NCBI RefSeq assembly: GCF_018127925.1
Contig: NZ_CP072347.1
Location: 932,501 to 996,500, forward strand
Reading direction: 5' to 3'
DNA: 64,000 nt
Origin: Prevotella melaninogenica
GTDB taxonomy: Bacteria > Bacteroidota > Bacteroidia > Bacteroidales > Bacteroidaceae
The notes under the pieces are model-generated. The model searched no databases, had not been told where the DNA came from, and worked only from the letters and a program-made list of their open reading frames with translations. The position numbers and the translations under genes are program-made. Shown here in pieces: positions 19,705-27,740 of the stretch; positions within the stretch are counted from its first letter, which is position 1; every line of letters begins with the position of its first letter.

Positions 19705-21252
19705 ATGGATTTAAGTAATTTGTTTAGCCAATTCATGGCTATATTAAAAATCTTCCTACAGAATATAGAGTCATATGTCTCAGGCCTTGATTTTACAAAG
19801 GTAGCTGATATCTTGCTCTATAATTCACGCGAACCGCTCCTTTTCTCATCAGGTGCATTCCTTTTTATCTTCCTTGTCTTTATGATAGGTTATTACTGTC
19901 TGCGAAACAAGGTTGATGCAAGACTTCTCTTTGTGACGCTCTTCTCTTATTATTTCTTTTATAAGAGTAGTAGCTTCTATTTTCTATTGTTACTTATCGT
20001 AACAGTCAGCGACTTCTATATTGCAAGACGTGTTGCTAAGGGAAAGCATCCTAAGTTGTGGTTGGCTTTGACACTGTTGATAGACCTTGGACTGTTGGCT
20101 TACTTTAAGTATACTAACTTCTTTGCTGGAATGGTAACGCAGATGATAGGTGGAAACTTCCAGCCTTGGGATATCTTCTTGCCAGTAGGAATTAGCTTTT
20201 ACACCTTTAAGACAATTTCATACGTCGTAGACGTATACAGAAAGAAGACTGAACCAATGGAGTCACTTCTTGACTATGCGTTCTACGTCAGCTTCTTCCC
20301 AACACTTCTCGCTGGTCCGATAACGCGTGCAACAGACTTTGGTCCACAGATTCGCAAACCATTACATATCAGCCGTGAGATGTTTGCTCAGGGAGTATTC
20401 TTTATTGTCATAGGTCTCTTTAAGAAAGCGGTTATCTCTGATTATATCTCACAAAACTTTGTAGATCGTATCTTTGATAACCCAACGCTCTTCTCTGGTG
20501 GCGAGGTTCTTCTTGGTCTTTATGGCTACTGTATTCAGATTTACTGCGACTTCTCTGGCTATTCTGATATGGCAATTGGTATTGCATTACTGCTTGGATT
20601 TAAGATTCCAATGAACTTCAATGCACCGCTTACAGCCGATTCCATGACTGATTTCTGGCGTCGTTGGCATATTTCGCTTTCAACTTGGATTCGTGATTAT
20701 GTCTATATCTCACTTGGTGGAAACAAGAAGGGAACACTTCGTATGTATTTCAATCAGATGGTAGCTATGACTGCCTGCGGTCTTTGGCACGGAGCTTCGT
20801 TGAACTTCATTGTCTGGGGTGTCTTGCATGGTGCATTGGTTTGTGTACATAAGTTCTGGTCTCAGACTGTTTTGAAGCACGATCGTCGTTATCATCCATC
20901 TGGTCTTCGTCGGTTTATTTCAGTATTTATTACTTTCCACGTTCTCTGTTTCACATGGTTGTTCTTCCGTTGCAAGGACTTTGATGCAGTGTGGGTTATG
21001 GTAAAGCAAATGTTTACGAAGTTCAATCCTTCCGTACTTCCTGACGTCTTCATGGGGTATAAGTATGTATTCTTACTGATGATATTTGCGCTTCTTACGC
21101 ATTGGATTCCAGACTCATGGCAAAACCGTTGTGTTCGTATCTTAGAGAAGGGTGGTGTCTTACTCTCTGCAATTGCAATTACGATTGTTATCTTTATTAT
21201 TATGCAGGTAAAGAGTTCTGATATACAGCCATTTATTTACTTCCAGTTCTAA
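19705..21252 (+). CDS. MBOAT-family membrane-bound O-acyltransferase (AlgI/DltB-like)
   Basis: A 515-residue polytopic membrane protein. AlgI-type signatures are visible: LPVGISFYTFKTISYVVDVY, FFPTLLAGPITRA, YCDFSGYSDMAIGIALLLGF, FWRRWHISLSTWIRDYVY and CGLWHGASLNFIVWG, which holds the catalytic His. It would pass acyl groups from a cytoplasmic donor to the outside, handing over to the adjacent SGNH protein. The two genes are spaced by 27 bases and closed by a strong terminator, so they form a two-gene operon. The glycan modified cannot be read from this window. Confidence 0.93.
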   Translation: MDLSNLFSQFMAILKIFLQNIESYVSGLDFTKVADILLYNSREPLLFSSGAFLFIFLVFMIGYYCLRNKVDARLLFVTLFSYYFFYKSSSFYFLLLLIVTVSDFYIARRVAKGKHPKLWLALTLLIDLGLLAYFKYTNFFAGMVTQMIGGNFQPWDIFLPVGISFYTFKTISYVVDVYRKKTEPMESLLDYAFYVSFFPTLLAGPITRATDFGPQIRKPLHISREMFAQGVFFIVIGLFKKAVISDYISQNFVDRIFDNPTLFSGGEVLLGLYGYCIQIYCDFSGYSDMAIGIALLLGFKIPMNFNAPLTADSMTDFWRRWHISLSTWIRDYVYISLGGNKKGTLRMYFNQMVAMTACGLWHGASLNFIVWGVLHGALVCVHKFWSQTVLKHDRRYHPSGLRRFISVFITFHVLCFTWLFFRCKDFDAVWVMVKQMFTKFNPSVLPDVFMGYKYVFLLMIFALLTHWIPDSWQNRCVRILEKGGVLLSAIAITIVIFIIMQVKSSDIQPFIYFQF

Positions 21253-21266
21253 TTGGCTCTTGATAT

Positions 21267-21325
21267 AAAAGACAGCGCATAGGGTTAAACTAAATGTTAG
21301 ATTAACTGTATGCGCTGTTTTATTT
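21267..21325 (+). terminator. Terminator of the SGNH-MBOAT operon
   Basis: ACAGCGCATA (21272-21281) pairs with TATGCGCTGT (21309-21318). An inner GGTTAA/TTAAC stem extends it, and a TTTTATTT tail follows. Confidence 0.85.
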
Positions 21326-21480
21326 GCTTCTTATAATCTACGTTGATAGCTGTCTTTGCCTTGCAAAAAATACTTACAAAAAGCTGAGTAAATATGCTTT
21401 AAATAAGCAAAATAAAAGTCTTAATATGGAGCTTTGCAACTAACAGATTATCAGTTAATTATAAAAGTGCTTGGTAATAG

Positions 21481-21573
21481 GTGCTTAATTAGCCTTCAAA
21501 AGGGCGTTAACAGCATCGCAAAAGGGCGTCTTTTGGATGCCAATTAAGCCTTAATTGGAATGCAATTAAGCCT
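21481..21573 (+). repeat. Dispersed intergenic repeat, copy C
   Basis: This lies in the 530-base gene-free stretch 21253-21783. It begins GTGCTTAATTAGCCTTCAAA, has two AAAAGGGCGT cores (about 21498-21507 and 21520-21529), and ends in CAATTAAGCCTTAATTGG plus a partial second copy of that palindrome. It is the clearest of the three copies in the window. The rest of the stretch holds only a candidate -7 box (TAAGTTTG, 21737-21744) for the next gene. Confidence 0.72.
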
Positions 21574-21783
21574 TGTTTAAAAATAAGGATATGAATTTTT
21601 ATTACAGAACGAGGTCTTTTAGCTTTAAAAGATGATGTAAAGAAGTAACTAAAAGTAGACTTATTGTTTTGGATGAATCTCGTTAGTATTATTATAATAA
21701 ATAGGTGTAATTGTTGCTAATTTCGCTTTTTTTTATTAAGTTTGCATAATAACTCCTACTTTTTTCTGAAATAAGAAACCATA

Positions 21784-23085
21784 ATGAAGATTGATATAAA
21801 GAGCATCAAGTACTTCTTAACTGTTGGTATGTTCATGAAAACTGAGCATAGCTCAAAACATAGAAACATGTTAATTAAACAGCTTCAGAAGTTTTATCTT
21901 GCTGTCAAATTCTTTTTTGTACGTGATCATGCTGCTGCTACGGCACAACTTTCGTTCTCTACGATAATGGCAATTGTGCCAATAGCATCTATGATTTTTG
22001 CTATTGCAAATGGCTTTGGTTTTGGGCAGTTCCTCGAAAAACAGTTTCGTGAAATGTTGTCTGCACAACCCGAAGCGGCTACTTGGCTGTTAAAGCTTAC
22101 GCAGTCTTACCTTGTTCATGCTAAGACAGGACTCTTTATTGGAATAGGACTGATGATAATGCTTTATAGTGTTTTCTCTCTGATTAGAACGGTAGAGACT
22201 GCTTTTGATAATATATGGCAGGTTAAGGATAGTCGCCCTATTAGTAGGATAGTCATAGATTATACGGCTTTAATGTTTCTCGTACCTATTAGCATTATCA
22301 TTCTTTCAGGACTTAGCATCTATTTCTATAGCTTTGTAGAGAATCTAAATGGTTTGCGTTTTCTCGGAACTATTGCGAGCTTTTCACTTCGTTATCTTGT
22401 GCCATGGGCTATCCTTACCCTTATGTTCATTGTGCTTTATGTTTTCATGCCCAATGCGAAAGTAAAGATTACGAAGACAGTTGCTCCTGCGATGATAGCC
22501 AGTATCGCTATGCTTTGCTTACAAGCGGTTTATATACATGGACAGATTTTTCTTACAAGTTATAATGCCATTTATGGTTCGTTTGCAGCACTTCCACTAT
22601 TTATGTTGTGGATACTTGCATCGTGGTATATCTGTCTATTCTGTGCAGAACTCTGTTATTTTAATCAAAATTTAGAGTACTATGAGTGTCTGATAGATAC
22701 AGAAGATATATGTCATAATGACCTTTTAATACTGTGTGCGACTGTATTGAGCCATATCTGTCAACGTTTTGCAAATGACCAAAAGCCTCAGACTGCATTA
22801 CAAATAAAGTATGAAACGCATATTCCTATTCGTGTGATGACGGATATTCTCTATAGATTAAAAGAGGTCAATCTCATCTCGGAGAACTTTTCACCTACTT
22901 CTGATGAAGTAACTTATACGCCTACGCACGATACAAATAACATAACTGTAGGTGAAATGATTGCTCGTTTAGAATCTACTCCAGCATCGGATTTTGCCCT
23001 TTTAGGTTTCTCTCCTAAAAAGCATGGAACCATGACATATATAATAGGGTGGGAAGTATACGCGAGGCTTATCTTTGTGAGTTGA
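21784..23085 (+). CDS. YihY/BrkB-family inner membrane protein
   Basis: A 433-residue protein. Residues about 40-300 are the YihY domain with six hydrophobic segments and the typical AQLSFSTIMAIVPIASMIFA, TAFDNIWQVKDSRP, and YNAIYGSFAALPLFMLWI stretches. The C-terminal 130 residues are a soluble extension that resembles a winged-helix-like region. The family was once annotated as ribonuclease BN; that label is not supported. Function is unknown. The start is the first ATG after the -7 box at 21737; an alternative internal start at 21868 would skip the leader. A bidirectional terminator follows. Confidence 0.88.
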   Translation: MKIDIKSIKYFLTVGMFMKTEHSSKHRNMLIKQLQKFYLAVKFFFVRDHAAATAQLSFSTIMAIVPIASMIFAIANGFGFGQFLEKQFREMLSAQPEAATWLLKLTQSYLVHAKTGLFIGIGLMIMLYSVFSLIRTVETAFDNIWQVKDSRPISRIVIDYTALMFLVPISIIILSGLSIYFYSFVENLNGLRFLGTIASFSLRYLVPWAILTLMFIVLYVFMPNAKVKITKTVAPAMIASIAMLCLQAVYIHGQIFLTSYNAIYGSFAALPLFMLWILASWYICLFCAELCYFNQNLEYYECLIDTEDICHNDLLILCATVLSHICQRFANDQKPQTALQIKYETHIPIRVMTDILYRLKEVNLISENFSPTSDEVTYTPTHDTNNITVGEMIARLESTPASDFALLGFSPKKHGTMTYIIGWEVYARLIFVS

Positions 23086-23240
23086 AATCAATCAATATTA
23101 AAGAACTAATAAGTTATTCAGAGAATTAAAGGATTATTTTAGATTTAGTGGTATACTTCGTTGATTGTTTTTTAAGAAGGATAATATTGTAACACTAAAC
23201 CATCTGATATTCTCTTCCAAACGAATATGATAACATAATA

Positions 23241-23278
23241 AAAGAGCCAGTTCTGCAATAGAAAACTGGCTCTTTTAT
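23241..23278 (+). terminator. Terminator after the YihY-family gene
   Basis: A 12-bp perfect stem AAAGAGCCAGTT (23241-23252) with AACTGGCTCTTT (23264-23275), then TTAT. It lies 155 bases after the stop. The rest of the 23086-23420 gap shows nothing else I can support. Confidence 0.85.
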
Positions 23279-23412
23279 CGTACTATAAAATCTTGTTTTA
23301 TCTATGAAGTATGATTTTTGTTACAACTCCTAAATGATGCTTCGCTTTTAGAAGCTAACAAAAGTATCATCTTCTATACTTAATGAGGTTTTTCAAGACT
23401 TTGTCATTTCGA

Positions 23413-23420
23413 TTTGTTAA
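23413..23420. repeat. Target site duplication, left copy
   Basis: TTTGTTAA immediately outside the left IS end, identical to 24863-24870 outside the right end. Confidence 0.93.
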
Positions 23421-23456
23421 GGGTCAGTCCTAAAACCCAGTTGCAAGCCTATCCTC

Positions 23457-24449
23457 TTAAGCACACAATTTCATAAGCCTATATAAAAAGAAAGGAATAT
23501 CTGTGACTCCTCTGAACTGTGCCCTGAATGCCTTAACCTTAGCATTGAATGACTCGGCATTTGCATTCGTAGCTCTGTTTACAAAGAAATTGAGTATGGT
23601 TTGATAATGATTTTCAAACGTGTCAATCACTGTGTAGAAATTGTCCACTCCCAGCTCTTCAACCTCATTAAACCATTTTGCCAGCTTCAGCCTTGCAGCA
23701 TCCTTGATGCTCTTGATGTTATAAATATCGGTAAGTTTCATAGCCAAGTCATATGCCTTTTTCAGTGTCGGATAATGTTCAAAGATGATTTGTGCCCTAC
23801 CTTTCTGTGTTTCAGTCCACTTGGTCTTGTGCTTGGTCAATATGAACTTTGCTCTGGCGAGCAACTGCTTACGCGTGTCACCATTGCTGTATCTAAATGG
23901 TATATATTCCTTTCCCTTACTTTTAGCTTCTTTTATCTCCTCATTCTCTTTATCTCTTGCCATCCATCGGTAAGCGATACGCATGTCATCCAGAGCATCA
24001 TAATATAGTTTCTGTACATGAAATCTGTCATTGGTAATAAGTGCTTTGGGAAAAACAGAGCGGGCTATACGCATCATAGAAGATGATAAATCGAGTGTTA
24101 TCTCTTTGACAGTCTCCCGTTTAGAAAGGTTTATCGTCTTGAGAATTTGGATGACGTCCTCAGCCTTGGTCCCTTTAACCACAGCTACCAAAGTCCCTTT
24201 TCTGCCCTTTCCCGCCTTGTTGGTCAGAAAAGTATAAACCTCGCCACTACTTAGACAGGTCTCATCAATACTTAGATTCTCTCCTATGTTGTCTTCAAAC
24301 AATAGCCAGTCTTGAGCATGATCTAACTGATCCCAGCTACGATAATCACTGAGATGTTCCTTGTACTGTGTGGATAACAGCTTGCCATTTACGCCATAGT
24401 GAGCACCGATACTTGCGATGCTCTCTGCAGTGGACTCAATTCTATTCTT
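23457..24449 (-). CDS. IS transposase, catalytic part (ISL3-type DDE), reached by frameshift
   Basis: This open frame has 330 codons, bounded upstream by a TAA at 24450-24452. It has no ATG near its beginning, although conserved-looking sequence (AHYGVNGKLLSTQYKEHL, then WDQLDHAQDWLLF) extends to it. Downstream are the DDE-domain features NLSIDETCLSSGEVYT, ITLDLSSSMMRIA, ITNDRFHVQKL and a final ANAESFNAKVKAFRAQFRG. It lies in the +1 frame relative to the N-terminal frame, whose end overlaps at TTTTTTAAAAG (24447-24457). Production as a fusion by frameshifting or transcriptional slippage is the simplest reading. The TTG at 24302 is not a convincing start. Confidence 0.85.
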   Translation of the reverse strand, partial: KNRIESTAESIASIGAHYGVNGKLLSTQYKEHLSDYRSWDQLDHAQDWLLFEDNIGENLSIDETCLSSGEVYTFLTNKAGKGRKGTLVAVVKGTKAEDVIQILKTINLSKRETVKEITLDLSSSMMRIARSVFPKALITNDRFHVQKLYYDALDDMRIAYRWMARDKENEEIKEAKSKGKEYIPFRYSNGDTRKQLLARAKFILTKHKTKWTETQKGRAQIIFEHYPTLKKAYDLAMKLTDIYNIKSIKDAARLKLAKWFNEVEELGVDNFYTVIDTFENHYQTILNFFVNRATNANAESFNAKVKAFRAQFRGVTDIPFFLYRLMKLCA

Positions 24450-24786
24450 TTAAAAAAGAAACGAACTCGGGGGATAGTTTACTGCCCTCAGCCGTCAAAT
24501 CATCATATGAATAAGTAAATATCTCTCCGTTGGAACTGTCACGCCATTTGCGACGGCGAACATGGAGGTAAACTGCTTTGCCACGAAGGGGGAAGTCCTG
24601 AATAACACGCTCGCTGGTAAAACCATAACTGCTTACGGTGCCTAACTTATGGTCTGACTTTTCCATAAAATTACGCTCGTCAAGCCAAAAATCAAACTGA
24701 GAAACACTCTCTTGAATATCGACCACATCAAAGTAGTCGGCAAGTACATCTGGAAAGATGCAACGTAATAATTGGTGACTCTTCAT
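24442..24786 (-). CDS. IS transposase N-terminal protein (first frame)
   Basis: A 114-residue protein starting MKSHQLLRCIFPDVLADYFD, containing FLLDERN-like and YGFTSERVIQDFPLRGKAVY segments plus HVRRRKWRD, and ending SFLKE then TAG. It matches the small N-terminal region protein paired with transposases of the ISAon1 type, presumably recognising the ends. The 3' end overlaps the transposase frame at a T6A4 run, in the other frame. The ATG is 20 bases inside the inner edge of the right inverted repeat. Confidence 0.8.
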   Translation of the reverse strand: MKSHQLLRCIFPDVLADYFDVVDIQESVSQFDFWLDERNFMEKSDHKLGTVSSYGFTSERVIQDFPLRGKAVYLHVRRRKWRDSSNGEIFTYSYDDLTAEGSKLSPEFVSFLKE

Positions 24787-24862
24787 GATGCAAAGGTAAT
24801 AAATACTTATGAAATTATGTGCTTAAGAGGGTAGACTTGCAACTGGGTTTTAGGACTGACCC

Positions 24863-24870
24863 TTTGTTAA
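24863..24870. repeat. Target site duplication, right copy
   Basis: TTTGTTAA immediately outside the right IS end, identical to 23413-23420. Confidence 0.93.
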
Positions 24871-24892
24871 GACAATAAGGTCATAGTATATT

Positions 24893-24990
24893 AAAAATAA
24901 AAAGTCCCAAACTGTTGGTCTGGGACTGAAAGATTACTTGTCTCACGACAACTAATCTTCTAACCTTAATAATCTAATACCATGAAAAAC
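24893..24990 (-). ncRNA. Stand-alone small RNA gene with promoter and terminator, about 95-100 nt
   Basis: A predicted leftward transcript starts near 24990, just after a consensus promoter (separate entry). Its first third is unpaired and AU-rich. Then comes a stem of 7 plus 5 bp with a single G-G mismatch (24930-24942 with 24947-24959) capped by a GTGA loop of the GNRA class. Last is a terminator hairpin AGTCCCA (24927-24921) with TGGGACT (24909-24903) followed by TTTTTATTTTT. No gene lies downstream before the IS, so this is not an mRNA leader. A short ATG frame exists only on the opposite strand. Bacteroidales genomes, as I recall them, carry similar units; I could not check this. The target is unknown. 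Confidence 0.75.
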
Positions 24991-24996
24991 ACGTTG

Positions 24997-25028
24997 CAAA
25001 GATATCTAAATCTTGTTATATTTCCAAA
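24997..25028 (-). promoter_or_regulatory. Consensus promoter of the small RNA gene
   Basis: Read leftwards: TTTG at 25028-25025, 20 bases, TATCTTTG at 25004-24997. This is a full match to the Bacteroidetes primary sigma factor consensus with optimal spacing. Confidence 0.82.
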
Positions 25029-25107
25029 TATACAATGTTAAATAAGATAAATATTAAGATTTATCTTCTAACTTTTGAAATATCTCTACAATTGTGGCTT
25101 TACGGGT

Positions 25108-26580
25108 CTATTTTATACTATTGAGCAAACCAAGTTTGCCATCGTTTACTAACTTAACGATGAGTTCACCAAATAAAGTATTTTGCCATGCAAACCACTC
25201 ACGTGTAAATTTGTTAGCATCATCCTTATAAAAACTCTCGTGGATAAAGCCTGTTCCGGCATCAGTATTCATTAACATTTCAATGCACTGTCGAATTTCC
25301 TTATCATCTTTTGATGTGAAAGCCCGCATCATGATAGACATTGGCCATATCATATCGTTACCAATATGTGGACCACCAATGCCTTCGCCAGCCTTACCAC
25401 GATGGAAATAAGGATTATCCTCACTCCATACATAACGGCGAGTGTTCTGATAGATTGGGTCGTCTACGCTTACATCACCAAGATATGGCATAGCTAACAG
25501 ACTTGGTACGTTGGCATCATCCATTAAGAAGTAGCTGCCAAAGCCATCTACTTCATAAGCATATATCTTACCATATTTAGGATGTTCGTATACAGCATAC
25601 TTCTGTAAAGCATCATTTACCTCATTAGCAAGGTCGGTACATTGAGTAGCAAGAACAGTATTCTTATTTACCTTGGTTAAAATCTCTGCTGCTTTGCGAA
25701 GAGAAGATACTGCCATAAAGTTTGATGGAACAAGAAATTGTAGAGTCGTCGCATCGTCTGAAGGGCGAAAGGCAGAAGCAATCAGTCCTACAGGCTTAAC
25801 AGGTGCACCCCAACCTGCATTGTTCATTGTGTCAAGTGCACGGTCGGTAACACGTAAGAACTTATAGGTTCCTCTGCCGTCTTTCTTCTGCTGCTCATGG
25901 AAAGTATTTAGAATGTTCTCTACTGCCTTAACCCATTCTGGACCAAAAACACTTTTGTCGCCTGTTACTTTCCAATATTCATATGCAAGGCGGATAGGGT
26001 AACAGAGTGAGTCAATCTCAAACTTACGTTCGTGTAACTCCGGTTTCATATCCGTTTCATCGGTCATCCAACGGCCATTTGGGTCTGGCTTATGATTGAA
26101 TGCATTAGCATATGGATCGATGTTGATACATTTAAATTGGCGATTAATAACACCAGCTAACATCTTCTTCAGTTTCTTATCCTTTCCTGCTAATTGTACG
26201 TATGGCCACACTTGTGCGCCTGAATCGCGAAGCCACATAGCAGGAATGTCACCAGTATAAACGTAAGTGTCAGGTGTTCCATCAGCTTCCTCACCATAGT
26301 GAACAGTAGTATCGAGTGTGTTTGGGAAGCAATTCTCAAACATCCATGCCAAACGTTTATTGGTTAACTTCTTTATAATATTCTGTATTTCCTTCTCAAC
26401 AGCTTCTGAGCGGAAAAGTCTTTCTGTTTCTTTAGGACGTTTCGAGATGAAAGTCACTGCATCTGCTGGACAGGTGAGTTGGTTTGCCGGTACCTTATTA
26501 ATATTGTCAGCATTGATTGGTTGCGCCTGTAATGCCATTAGCGCAACGAATGTTGATGTGATATAGGTTATCTTTCTCAT
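25108..26580 (-). CDS. GH125 exo-alpha-1,6-mannosidase, secreted
   Basis: A 490-residue glycoside hydrolase of family 125 (formerly DUF1237). A signal peptide (about 1-24) is followed by the (alpha/alpha)6 domain with GDIPAMWLRDSGAQVWPY, DPYANAFNHKPDPNGRW, DETDMKPELHERKFEIDS, and GGPHIGNDMIWPMSIMMRAF; HESFYKDDANKFTREWFAW near the C-terminus is also typical. Members release mannose from alpha-1,6-linked mannans and N-glycan cores, independent of metal. It is the last gene of the leftward sugar cluster, 16 bases after the aminotransferase gene, which suggests co-transcription. Residue roles are taken from the family. Confidence 0.93.
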   Translation of the reverse strand: MRKITYITSTFVALMALQAQPINADNINKVPANQLTCPADAVTFISKRPKETERLFRSEAVEKEIQNIIKKLTNKRLAWMFENCFPNTLDTTVHYGEEADGTPDTYVYTGDIPAMWLRDSGAQVWPYVQLAGKDKKLKKMLAGVINRQFKCINIDPYANAFNHKPDPNGRWMTDETDMKPELHERKFEIDSLCYPIRLAYEYWKVTGDKSVFGPEWVKAVENILNTFHEQQKKDGRGTYKFLRVTDRALDTMNNAGWGAPVKPVGLIASAFRPSDDATTLQFLVPSNFMAVSSLRKAAEILTKVNKNTVLATQCTDLANEVNDALQKYAVYEHPKYGKIYAYEVDGFGSYFLMDDANVPSLLAMPYLGDVSVDDPIYQNTRRYVWSEDNPYFHRGKAGEGIGGPHIGNDMIWPMSIMMRAFTSKDDKEIRQCIEMLMNTDAGTGFIHESFYKDDANKFTREWFAWQNTLFGELIVKLVNDGKLGLLNSIK

Positions 26581-26596
26581 ACGTTATGATTTAGTT

Positions 26597-27694
26597 TTAT
26601 TGATACATATTGATGCTGTCAATAATCTGATAAACTTCTTCATCAGTCATTGTCGGATTGCAAGGGAGGGAGAGTTCTTGGTGATGGATGAACTCTGTAA
26701 TAGGATAATGTTGCTTGTTCCATTCCTTATAAGCCTCTTGCTGATGTGGTGGAATGGGGTAGTGTATCATCGTTTCAATACCATTATCTTTGAGATATTG
26801 TTGCAAACGATTACGAGATGGACAGAGAATAGGGAATATGTGATAAACATTATCTCTGTCATTATCCTTTATCAATGTTATTTGTGGGTTGTTAATGCCC
26901 TCTAAGTATGCTTTAGCAATCTGCTTTCTACGTTGGTTTTCTTTATCGAGATAGGTGAGTTTTACATTGAGAACGGCAGCTTGAATTTCATCCATACGGC
27001 TATTCTTTCCCTTGAAGGAAAACTCATATTTGCGTGTAGATCCATAGTTGGCAAGGCTACGAATAGTCTGTGCCAACTGTTCATTATCGGTTGTTACAGC
27101 TCCAGCATCACCTAAGGCACCAAGATTCTTGCCTGGATAAAAACTATGTGCGGCTGCATTTCCAAGGCTTCCTGTACGTTTGTTACCAAAGTGACAGCCG
27201 TGCGCTTGCGCATTATCTTCAAGCAGTAAGAGGTTATGGTGTTTACAAATGTCGCCAATGAAAGGCATATAGGCACATCTTCCATAAAGGTGTACAAGCA
27301 TAATGGCACGTGTACGAGAGGTGATAGCTTGTTCAATCTGTTTCTCATCTATCTCTAAGGTGTTGATATCGGGTTCAACAAGGATAGGGGTAAGGTGGTT
27401 TTCGGTGATGGAAAGGATAGTTGCTATATATGTATTGGCAGGAACTATAACCTCATCACCTTCTTTTAGAAGTCCTAACTCTATATAGGCACGGAAGATA
27501 AGACAGAGTGCATCAAGCCCATTACCACATGTTACACAGTACTTTGTACCAATGTATTGTGCATAATTATTTTCAAATAAAGCTATATGCTCCCCCTGCA
27601 GATACCAGCCAGAACGTAGTACCTGATTAACAGCTGTAGTAATCTCTGATTCATGTAATGCTGTTATTTTTTGAAGTGAGAGATAGTTTATCAT
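26597..27694 (-). CDS. DegT/DnrJ/EryC1-family sugar aminotransferase (FdtB-like)
   Basis: A 365-residue PLP enzyme. The Schiff-base Lys lies in [18 protein letters not shown], preceded by [12 protein letters not shown], and [20 protein letters not shown] carries the usual substrate-site segment before EIQAAVL. The family puts an amino group on a keto-sugar nucleotide. With an FdtA-like 3,4-ketoisomerase two genes upstream and rmlB further up, the likely substrate is dTDP-3-keto-6-deoxyhexose, giving dTDP-3-amino-3,6-dideoxygalactose or a related sugar (inference). Length is normal. GH125 follows at 16 bases. Confidence 0.88.
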   Translation of the reverse strand: MINYLSLQKITALHESEITTAVNQVLRSGWYLQGEHIALFENNYAQYIGTKYCVTCGNGLDALCLIFRAYIELGLLKEGDEVIVPANTYIATILSITENHLTPILVEPDINTLEIDEKQIEQAITSRTRAIMLVHLYGRCAYMPFIGDICKHHNLLLLEDNAQAHGCHFGNKRTGSLGNAAAHSFYPGKNLGALGDAGAVTTDNEQLAQTIRSLANYGSTRKYEFSFKGKNSRMDEIQAAVLNVKLTYLDKENQRRKQIAKAYLEGINNPQITLIKDNDRDNVYHIFPILCPSRNRLQQYLKDNGIETMIHYPIPPHQQEAYKEWNKQHYPITEFIHHQELSLPCNPTMTDEEVYQIIDSINMYQ

Positions 27695-27740
27695 GTTTAT
27701 TCTTTAATGAAGTAGGTTGAGTATGGTCGGAATCTTAATA

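Larger units (their letters stand above)
23421..24862 (-). mobile_element. Complete insertion sequence, ISL3-like (ISAon1-type), 1442 bp
   Basis: Terminal inverted repeats of 57 bp (23421-23477 and 24806-24862) differ at only 3 positions and begin GGGTCAGTCCTAAAACCCAG. They are flanked by a perfect 8-bp direct repeat TTTGTTAA (23413-23420 and 24863-24870), the target duplication. Two leftward frames encode an N-terminal protein and a DDE transposase in another frame. The left repeat includes the last codons of the transposase. Intact ends, matching duplication and open frames suggest a recent insertion. The two-gene layout matches what I know as the ISAon1 group of Bacteroidetes elements (recalled, not searched). 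It landed between the YihY gene and the small RNA gene and breaks no gene. Confidence 0.93.

Noticed and set aside
24302-24304. TTG at 24302 as the transposase start
   Set aside because: Conserved-looking transposase sequence continues in frame for about 50 codons upstream, so the product is more likely made by frameshift from the preceding frame.
24982-25041. Short ATG frame starting MKNTLQRYLN opposite the small RNA
   Set aside because: It runs over the small RNA promoter on the opposite strand and has no promoter or ribosome-binding site of its own; the leftward promoter, stem and terminator explain the region better.
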